NCBI GenBank assembly: GCA_963582255.1
Contig: CAUZRD010000058.1
Location: 1 to 11,752 of the forward strand
Reading direction: 5' to 3'
DNA length: 11,752 nt
Origin: CAUZRD01 sp963582255
GTDB taxonomy: Bacteria > Pseudomonadota > Alphaproteobacteria > Rhizobiales > TMED25
Shown: in pieces, positions 6,406-11,752 of the stretch
How positions within the stretch are numbered: the first letter of the stretch is position 1
Layout of the letters: every line of letters begins with the position of its first letter
Position numbers and translations under genes: made by a program
Notes under the pieces: model-generated
Seen by the model: only the letters and a program-made list of their open reading frames with translations
Told to the model about the DNA's origin: nothing
Databases searched by the model: none

Positions 6406-7281
6406 ATGGCGCGCGAAGAAGCCATTTCATTTACATCTCATGGGCTAACACTCCCTGGTGTTATCCATTTTCCAGATGACTTAAGGGCCGGAGAAAAGCG
6501 TCCGGGATTTGTAGTGCTGCACGGATTTGGCTCTAATAAATCATCGCAAAGCTGTATTCAGCCGTGCAATTTTCTGACAGACTTGGGTTATGTCACTATG
6601 CGCTTTGATATGCGTGGTTGCGGTGATGCACAAGGTGAGTTTGGGCGCATCATCTGCCTTGAGCAGGTGGAGGATACTAAAGCTGCCCACGCCTATCTGG
6701 CCTCGCGTTCCGAGGTTGAAGAGGCCCGTGTCGGAGCGCTGGGCTCAAGTTTTGGAGCCGCCGTTTCAGTCTATACTGCAGGTGTATATGAGCCAATTTC
6801 GGCGGTGGTTTCATCTGGCGGTTGGGGTAATGGTGAGCGCAAATTTCGAGGTCAGCATACTACGGCAGAAGCCTGGGTAAAATTCACTAGTATGCTAGTT
6901 GAGGGACGCCGTATGCGCGAGGAAACAGGCAAGTCGCTGATGGTCCCGCGCTATGATATTGTGCCAATACCAAAGCACCTACGCACCAATCTCGCCTCCA
7001 ATGCCGTGGAGATGTTTCCTTCTGAGACTGCCCAGTCGATGTTCGATTTTTGTGCTGATGATGTGGTTGGAAATATATCGCCTCGTCCACTTTTATTGCT
7101 TCACGCCTCGGTAGATTCAGTTACCCCGACCGAGCAGTCGATTGAGCTTTTTAAGCGTGCAGGTCAGCCGACTGACCTGCACCTGACTGCTGACACTGAT
7201 CACTTCATGTTTGCTGACAAGAATGTGCGAGTTCGACAGATCCTCACCGGATGGCTGGAAGAGTGTTTTCCGGTACGGTAA
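6406..7281 (+). CDS. Alpha/beta hydrolase
   Basis: This is a cytoplasmic alpha/beta-hydrolase-fold enzyme, probably an esterase or acylhydrolase of unknown substrate. The 291 residues have no signal peptide. The oxyanion-side loop HGFGSNKSS starts at residue 39. The conserved RFDMRGCGDAQG segment is at 66-77. The nucleophile elbow GSSFG places Ser115, the acid is probably Asp237 in HASVDSVTP, and the base is His266 in TDHFMF. All triad members are therefore present. The region between about 140 and 215 forms the variable lid. The ATG at 6406 has a strong AGGAG 7 nt upstream. It follows rpoD by 84 nt on the same strand and could share its transcript; it is convergent with the DUF1330 gene. A perfect hairpin lies in its 3' third. 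Family is secure, substrate unknown. Confidence 0.88.
   Translation: MAREEAISFTSHGLTLPGVIHFPDDLRAGEKRPGFVVLHGFGSNKSSQSCIQPCNFLTDLGYVTMRFDMRGCGDAQGEFGRIICLEQVEDTKAAHAYLASRSEVEEARVGALGSSFGAAVSVYTAGVYEPISAVVSSGGWGNGERKFRGQHTTAEAWVKFTSMLVEGRRMREETGKSLMVPRYDIVPIPKHLRTNLASNAVEMFPSETAQSMFDFCADDVVGNISPRPLLLLHASVDSVTPTEQSIELFKRAGQPTDLHLTADTDHFMFADKNVRVRQILTGWLEECFPVR
7157..7182 (+). repeat. Perfect 11-bp inverted repeat within the hydrolase gene
   Basis: GTGCAGGTCAG (7157-7167) is followed by CCGA and then CTGACCTGCAC (7172-7182), a perfect GC-rich stem with a 4-nt loop. It encodes about residues 251-259 (AGQPTDLHL) of the hydrolase. No U-tract follows. Confidence 0.7.
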
Positions 7282-7364
7282 GGAATGCTGATTAATATGC
7301 ACTCAGCTTTCGCTATCAGATGCTTTCTAACGGTTTTTAAACTTGGGATAAAAAAGAAAGGTGA

Positions 7365-7658
7365 TTACTCCAGTGCCTCGACAATCCTGATTTCACGATC
7401 GGCGGCATCTCCCAGTACCTCAAGCGCATGCTGATATTCCGTGCTGTCGTGGGCGGAGATAGCTGCACTGACACTTGGAAATTCAATGATGACAACTCGT
7501 TGCATCAGCCCTCCCTCATAGATCATAGATGGCATGCCGCGCACGATGAATTTGCCACCATTGGCATTGATTGCCGGCCCAGCCAGCAATGCATATTCGG
7601 TAAGTTTTTCCTGATCATAGACATCTCGATACATCCCCACCCAAAATCCTTTTGCCAT
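7365..7658 (-). CDS. DUF1330 family protein
   Basis: A small cytoplasmic protein of the DUF1330 family, which adopts a ferredoxin-like dimeric alpha/beta-barrel fold; no biochemical role is assigned to most members. From the ATG at 7658 it has 97 residues, the usual size. Family features are GGKFIVRGM (34-42), the strand-helix RVVIIEFPSVSAAISAHDST (54-73) leading into EYQHAL, and the C-terminal DREIRIVEALE (87-97). The reading frame extends upstream to 7703, but AGGAA at 7666-7670 lies 7 nt before the ATG at 7658, and the added 15 residues are not family-like. The gene is convergent with the hydrolase and has its own promoter candidate just upstream. Function unknown. Confidence 0.88.
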   Translation of the reverse strand: MAKGFWVGMYRDVYDQEKLTEYALLAGPAINANGGKFIVRGMPSMIYEGGLMQRVVIIEFPSVSAAISAHDSTEYQHALEVLGDAADREIRIVEALE

Positions 7659-7692
7659 ATCAGCGTTCCTTTTTAATAAAATTTCATGCAGA

Positions 7693-7720
7693 ATTATCAC
7701 CATAGTGTTGGATACATCAA
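7693..7720 (-). promoter_or_regulatory. Candidate sigma-70 promoter for the DUF1330 gene
   Basis: On the minus strand TTGATG (plus-strand 7715-7720) is followed after 16 nt by GATAAT (7693-7698), preceded by T to give TGATAAT. The -10 matches consensus at 5 of 6, the -35 at 4 of 6. Initiation near 7686 would leave a leader of about 28 nt. It suggests the gene is transcribed separately from the SIMPL gene 168 nt upstream. Confidence 0.4.
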
Positions 7721-7771
7721 AGACAAGAGATCTCGCACGGGTAGAAAGCGCTTGAGAAGAAATTTAAGGAT

Positions 7772-7784
7772 GCAGCTGAGCTGC
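7772..7784 (-). terminator. Weak terminator-like stem after the SIMPL gene
   Basis: GCAGC (7772-7776) and GCTGC (7780-7784) form a 5-bp GC-rich stem with a 3-nt loop, 42 nt past the SIMPL stop codon. On the minus strand it is followed by a moderately T-rich stretch (CTTAAATTTCTTC). The stem is short, so this is tentative. Confidence 0.25.
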
Positions 7785-7826
7785 TTATCAGTTTAGAAAA
7801 ATGGTAACTGTTCCTTTCTGACTGCG

Positions 7827-8516
7827 TTATTCAATCTCAAAGGTCACCTCTATGCTAACCGAAACACTCTGTTCACCGGCCGCAATTGGAACCGAGGACG
7901 AAGAGGCTGCCCTTTCCATCATCTGCACTGGGCGACCAATATTTCTTTGCTCAACAACGCGTATGATGGAGCCAAGTTCGATCCCTAGTCCTTCAGCGTA
8001 GAGTTGTGCTCGGCGCCGCGCATCCCCACCTGCTAGTTTGCGCGCCTTGTCACGTAGCTTTTCTGGCTCGGAGAACGAAAAAGACAAGCGCTGAATTGTA
8101 TTTGATCCGCCGGTAACTACTGCATCTAGAATATCACCAAACCTTGCTAAATCTCGAATTATCACATGAACAGTGTTGTTGATCTGATAGCCAGTGATCT
8201 TTGGTGGAAGTTTTTGGTTTGGATCGTAAAAATGGCGTGGCTCCAAGTTAAACCCGCTGGTCTGAATATCCTTAGAGGTAATTTCTTGTGTATCAAGAAT
8301 TCGCATGACCTCGCTCATTTTCACCGTATTTTCGCGTAGGGCATCGCGTGCTGTATTGCCCTCCGAGATAACGCCAAGATCAATATTGGCGATATCAGGT
8401 GCGGCTGATATTTCTCCTATTCCGGTGAGAGTCATTACCCGCTTCGCATTTTCGGCGTAGCTTGGTATTGATGAGAATAAAATAAGCGCGCTAGCAACGA
8501 TAATGATCGATTTCAT
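7827..8516 (-). CDS. SIMPL (DUF541) domain periplasmic protein
   Basis: An exported protein of the SIMPL/DUF541 family, to which E. coli YggE belongs; members form periplasmic or envelope oligomers, and their roles (YggE has been linked to oxidative stress) are only loosely defined. The N-terminus is a clear signal peptide: lysine at 2, hydrophobic core IIIVASALILFSSI, and probable cleavage after SYA at residue 21. The mature part opens with TLTGIGEISAAPDIANIDLG (29-48). It then has the DIQTSGFNLEPRHFYDP segment (83-99), GYQINNTVHVIIRD (109-122) and DARRRAQLYAEGLGIELG (165-182), all typical. At 229 residues it is full length. The start at 8516 has a perfect AGGAGG (8522-8527) with 5-nt spacing. 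It is divergent from the tRNA gene. Confidence 0.92.
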   Translation of the reverse strand: MKSIIIVASALILFSSIPSYAENAKRVMTLTGIGEISAAPDIANIDLGVISEGNTARDALRENTVKMSEVMRILDTQEITSKDIQTSGFNLEPRHFYDPNQKLPPKITGYQINNTVHVIIRDLARFGDILDAVVTGGSNTIQRLSFSFSEPEKLRDKARKLAGGDARRRAQLYAEGLGIELGSIIRVVEQRNIGRPVQMMERAASSSSVPIAAGEQSVSVSIEVTFEIE

Positions 8517-8645
8517 GTTAGCCTCCTAGTAGAATCGTGTGATGTTCTCGTCTTATTGTGGCAAAGACACGGCAGTGGTGTTAGAATCTCACTTGCGCGC
8601 TGCAGGTGACCTCGTGCATATCACCTCATTCAAATGTCTTCTGCT

Positions 8646-8722
8646 GGGCCCGTAGCTCAACTGGTTAGAGCCGGCCGCTCATAACGGTCTGGTTGCAGGT
8701 TCGAGTCCTGCCGGGCCCACCA
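8646..8722 (+). tRNA. tRNA with CAU anticodon, most likely tRNA-Ile2
   Basis: The 77 nt fold completely. The acceptor stem GGGCCCG/CGGGCCC is perfect, and the D stem is GCTC/GAGC. The anticodon stem GGCCG/CGGTC has one G-U pair, with loop CTCATAA and anticodon CAT at 8680-8682. The T stem GCAGG/CCTGC carries loop TTCGAGT, the discriminator is A, and CCA is encoded. A CAU anticodon can be initiator Met, elongator Met or the isoleucine AUA decoder. The paired first acceptor base pair excludes a typical initiator. The loop CTCATAA and general sequence resemble tRNA-Ile2, whose C34 is changed to lysidine by TilS. Elongator Met remains possible. Confidence 0.93.
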
Positions 8723-8843
8723 AATAGTCTATTCAGATGGCTGGAATATGCGTAGCGTATGTCTCATCAAGTTAGGTATCCTATTGCTAGCTGTACTATG
8801 ATGCTTTTACCGAGCTCTGGTATCGCCAATTTAAACAGAGTTG

Positions 8844-8872
8844 TTAACTTAATCCCATAGCCAGATTATAAT
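8844..8872 (+). promoter_or_regulatory. Consensus-like promoter pointing into the dehydrogenase gene (antisense)
   Basis: TTAACT (8844-8849, 4 of 6 matches to TTGACA) is followed by exactly 17 nt and a perfect TATAAT (8867-8872). Transcription would start near 8879 and run antisense to the 3' end of the minus-strand dehydrogenase gene. No plus-strand gene follows, so either this drives an antisense RNA or it is a chance match in AT-rich spacer. Confidence 0.3.
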
Positions 8873-8877
8873 AGGTT

Positions 8878-11752
8878 TCAACAGGAGAGTGATTGCTCCA
8901 GCAATTGCGCTACGTGAATTGGCACGCGGCCAGTACCGTCGGCAATTTGCTGCCGACAAGAAGTCCCATCAGCAACAATAACCGTATTGGAAGAAGCATT
9001 TCGAACTTTAGGTAGTAGGTTAAGCTCTCCCATTGCGATGGATGCACCATAATTTTCAGTGCCGTAGCCAAATGCTCCAGCCATACCGCAGCAACTGGTT
9101 TCGATCAGCTCCACATCCGCACCGGGGATGAGGTGAATAGCTTTCATCACCGAATCCATCGTATCAAATGCCTTTTGATGACAGTGACCGTGGAGGAGTA
9201 TTTTCTCATCCTTCTTTAACAACGGTAAATCAAGACGGCCAGCGTCGGCTTCACGTGTGAGATATTCTTCAAACAACATGGCATGCTGTCCAATCACGTT
9301 GGCGGTTTTCTTGTCGATCAGAGAGGTGAACTCATCGCGTAGTGTGAAAAGGCAGCTCGGCTCTAACCCGATGACCGGAATGCCATGCGTGACGTAGCCA
9401 AGGATTGCATTTGCAAGGCGTTGAGCCTCGAACGTTGCCTGATCAACTAGTCCGGTTGCAAGGAAGGTGCGCCCACAACACAGCGGCCGCCCGTGATCGT
9501 TGGGCGTGGCGATGGTGACTTTGCGTCCGGCAGCGGTGAGCACGTTTATAGCTGATTGAAGAATTTCCGGATTGAAATAGGTGTTGAATGTATCGGCGAG
9601 TAAGACCACGTCTGGTGTGCCGTCTTCGCAGGAGTCTTGCGAAATATCAAATGGCCGGCCAGACCAGCATGGTAGCTTTCTGCGTGCGCTGAACCCAGTC
9701 AAAGGCTGCATTAAATGCGCAAGTCCGGGTAACTTTGCCGGAAGATTGGCAATCCATGCCGCCCGTGCAGCATATGGTGCATAACGGGGTAAATAGCCTA
9801 CTAAACGGTCATGGAAAGAAAGCTTTCCTGCGGATGCATGTGCGTGAAGCACCTCGATTTTCATCCGCGCCATATCAACCCCGGTTGGGCATTCTTGCCG
9901 GCAAGCCTTACAGGAGACGCACAGTTTTAGCGTCTCCATCATATCGTCGCTGGTCAGAGCATCCGGCCCAAGCTGGCCAGTCATAGCTAGGCGCAGACTA
10001 TTAGCCCGCCCACGCGTGGTATCACGCTCGTTGCCTGTCAGACGGAACGATGGGCACATAACGCCGCCCTCGGTTTTTCGGCAAGCACCGTTATTGTTGC
10101 ACATTTCGATGGCACCGAGAAAACCGCCTGCAGCGCCTGGCCAGGATGACCAGTCAAGCGCACTCTCCATATCAATACCCTGATATTCCGGCGGGTAACG
10201 CATCAATGAGCGATCATCCATACGCGGTGCGTTGACGATTTTCCCCGGATTGAGCAGATTGTCCGGATCGAAACTCGTCTTGAGGTCTTTAAAGGCTCGT
10301 ATGATGTTCCTACCAAACATGCGCTCATGGAATTCTGAACGTACAATTCCATCGCCATGTTCGCCTGAATGAGAGCCTTTATAGGAGGCAACCATCTCAA
10401 AGGTTTCCTCGGCAATCATGCGCATTTTGGTTATATCCTCAGCACTTTTCATATTGAGAATAGGCCGGACATGAAGACAGCCAACTGAAGCATGTGCATA
10501 CCATGTACCCTTGGTGCCGTGGCGCGAGAATATCTCGGTGAGGCGCTCGGTATAATCAGCCAGATCTTCAAGCTCAACCGCGCAATCTTCCACAAATGAG
10601 ACTGGTTTGCCAGCATCCTTCATTGACATCATGATATTGAGGCCAGATGCGCGCATATGAGAAATACGCGCTTGTAGGTTCGCTTCGGTGATATTGACCA
10701 CGCCGCCCTGTTTGTCGTCACTTCGGCGCCAGTCATATCCAAGATCACCAATTAGCTGGCTAAGTGTGTCTAGGCGCTGAAGGCATGCCTCATGTGAAGA
10801 TTCAGAAAATTCAACAAGTAAAAGAGCTTCAGGATTTCCACGGACAAATTCTTCAATTGTATTGCGGAATATCGGGATCCGGCGGCCTAGCGCAATCATT
10901 GTCGCATCGACAAGCTCAACCCCGATTGGTTGTAAGGCAACAATGTGTTGCGTAGCTTCCATGGCGCTTCGAAACGAGCTAAAATGACAGACTCCGAGGA
11001 CCTTGTGTATCGGCAAATCTGAAAGTTTCAGCGTGATCTGGCGGCTGAGCGCTAGTGTTCCCTCAGATCCGACCAGTAGAGACGAGAAATTTACCGGGTT
11101 ATTGGAGCTGATGAGGGCATCCAGATTGTAACCCCCAACTCGACGTTGGACTTTTGGAAAACGTGCCTTGATTTCTTCTTCCGTGCTCGCTCCAAGTTCA
11201 AGAAGATCGTGGAATAGGGGGGGGATTAATTGATCTGATTTTGATAAGTAATGTTTCCCAAAATGCATCTGAGTGCCGTTTGCGAGGGTAGCGTCGATAG
11301 CTTCTACATTATCGCGCATCATGCCGTAGCGGATCGAGCGCGCACCGCAGGAATTATTGCCCGCCATGCCGCCAATGGTTGCTCGCGAGGCTGTTGAAAC
11401 ATCTACTGGAAACCATAGACCGTGCGACTTTAACTCTCGGTTTAGGTCATCCAGCACGACGCCAGGTTCAACGATCGCCTGTTTAGTGTCGGGGCTAATT
11501 TCAACTATACCATTTAACCATTTGGAATAGTCGATGACCAGGGCTTCGTTGACTGTCTGACCACTCTGAGATGTGCCTCCGCCGCGCGCTAGAACTGGCA
11601 CACCTTCCTCGCTGGCGATTTCTAATGTGGTAACTATATCATCCTGTGTTCTGGCAACCACCACCCCGACCGGCCACATTTGATAGATGGACGCATCGGT
11701 TGCATAGCGGCCGCGTGAAAACCCATCACTCAGATATTCGCCTTTGATCTCC
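8878..11752 (-). CDS. Fused FAD-linked oxidase / iron-sulfur dehydrogenase, YdiJ-like (5' end outside window)
   Basis: A large flavin and iron-sulfur dehydrogenase of the GlcD-GlcF fusion type, probably oxidising a D-2-hydroxy acid (D-lactate or D-2-hydroxyglutarate) and passing electrons to the respiratory chain. The frame stays open to the right edge; 24 complete codons before the ATG at 11679 read on as DGFSRGRYATDASIYQ, family-like sequence, so the true start lies outside. Numbering from that ATG, the FAD-binding domain includes ARGGGTSQSGQ (31-41) and GGMAGNNSCGARSIRYGM (103-120). The oxidase C-terminal domain includes HSGEHGDG (437-444) and FDPDNLLNPGKIV (470-482). Cluster-binding cysteines follow at 527, 533, 542 and at 587, 590, 593, 597 (CVSCKACRQECP). 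Two CCG-type motifs complete it (CCGRTF at 734-739 and CCGMAGAFG at 863-871). E. coli YdiJ has the same order. Substrate not decidable from sequence. Confidence 0.92.
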   Translation of the reverse strand, partial: EIKGEYLSDGFSRGRYATDASIYQMWPVGVVVARTQDDIVTTLEIASEEGVPVLARGGGTSQSGQTVNEALVIDYSKWLNGIVEISPDTKQAIVEPGVVLDDLNRELKSHGLWFPVDVSTASRATIGGMAGNNSCGARSIRYGMMRDNVEAIDATLANGTQMHFGKHYLSKSDQLIPPLFHDLLELGASTEEEIKARFPKVQRRVGGYNLDALISSNNPVNFSSLLVGSEGTLALSRQITLKLSDLPIHKVLGVCHFSSFRSAMEATQHIVALQPIGVELVDATMIALGRRIPIFRNTIEEFVRGNPEALLLVEFSESSHEACLQRLDTLSQLIGDLGYDWRRSDDKQGGVVNITEANLQARISHMRASGLNIMMSMKDAGKPVSFVEDCAVELEDLADYTERLTEIFSRHGTKGTWYAHASVGCLHVRPILNMKSAEDITKMRMIAEETFEMVASYKGSHSGEHGDGIVRSEFHERMFGRNIIRAFKDLKTSFDPDNLLNPGKIVNAPRMDDRSLMRYPPEYQGIDMESALDWSSWPGAAGGFLGAIEMCNNNGACRKTEGGVMCPSFRLTGNERDTTRGRANSLRLAMTGQLGPDALTSDDMMETLKLCVSCKACRQECPTGVDMARMKIEVLHAHASAGKLSFHDRLVGYLPRYAPYAARAAWIANLPAKLPGLAHLMQPLTGFSARRKLPCWSGRPFDISQDSCEDGTPDVVLLADTFNTYFNPEILQSAINVLTAAGRKVTIATPNDHGRPLCCGRTFLATGLVDQATFEAQRLANAILGYVTHGIPVIGLEPSCLFTLRDEFTSLIDKKTANVIGQHAMLFEEYLTREADAGRLDLPLLKKDEKILLHGHCHQKAFDTMDSVMKAIHLIPGADVELIETSCCGMAGAFGYGTENYGASIAMGELNLLPKVRNASSNTVIVADGTSCRQQIADGTGRVPIHVAQLLEQSLSC

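Noticed and set aside
7323..7360. Bulged AT-rich stem between the convergent hydrolase and DUF1330 genes as a bidirectional terminator
   Set aside because: CTTTCT/AGAAAG and TTTTTA/TAAAAA can pair, but a 5-nt bulge and nearly all A-T pairs make it weak.
8593..8622. tRNA promoter TTGCGC plus CATATC
   Set aside because: The -10 matches at only three positions, so the call would be driven by location alone.
8746..8760. Terminator after the tRNA gene (ATATGC / GCGTAT, 3-nt loop)
   Set aside because: The stem is only 6 bp with a G-U pair, and no T-tract follows.

Overview
The window looks like chromosomal DNA of an alphaproteobacterium. The main reasons are the gene order carA (divergent), yqeY, dnaG, rpoD, and the RpoD and DnaG sequences, which read as alphaproteobacterial housekeeping proteins. 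Base composition is moderate by eye, not strongly GC-rich, which would suit a marine or SAR116-like lineage, but the lineage within the class is only a guess. All genes are intact apart from one cut by the right edge. I see no insertion sequence, prophage, CRISPR array or defence genes.

Layout: carA lies on the minus strand at 82-1293, with the CarB partner expected just past the left edge. An AT-rich divergent region of about 180 bp separates it from a plus-strand cluster: yqeY (1471-1938), dnaG primase (2167-4149) and the major sigma factor rpoD (4261-6321). This is the alphaproteobacterial version of the macromolecular synthesis operon, linking replication priming with transcription initiation. 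An alpha/beta hydrolase (6406-7281) follows on the same strand. Convergent to it on the minus strand are a DUF1330 protein (7365-7658) and an exported SIMPL/DUF541 protein (7827-8516). A CAU-anticodon tRNA (8646-8722, probably tRNA-Ile2) is on the plus strand. The right end is filled by a large fused FAD / iron-sulfur dehydrogenase of the YdiJ/GlcD-GlcF type on the minus strand (8878 to beyond 11752).

The coding content is ordinary. The less ordinary material is non-coding: a set of 9-mers resembling DnaA boxes, spaced exactly 11 bp apart just upstream of dnaG; a stem-loop in the dnaG leader; a perfect 12-bp hairpin with a GNRA-type loop inside the last codons of rpoD; a perfect 11-bp hairpin inside the hydrolase gene; and a consensus-like promoter pointing antisense into the end of the dehydrogenase gene. 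These are sequence patterns only. I did not find a convincing new multi-gene system.
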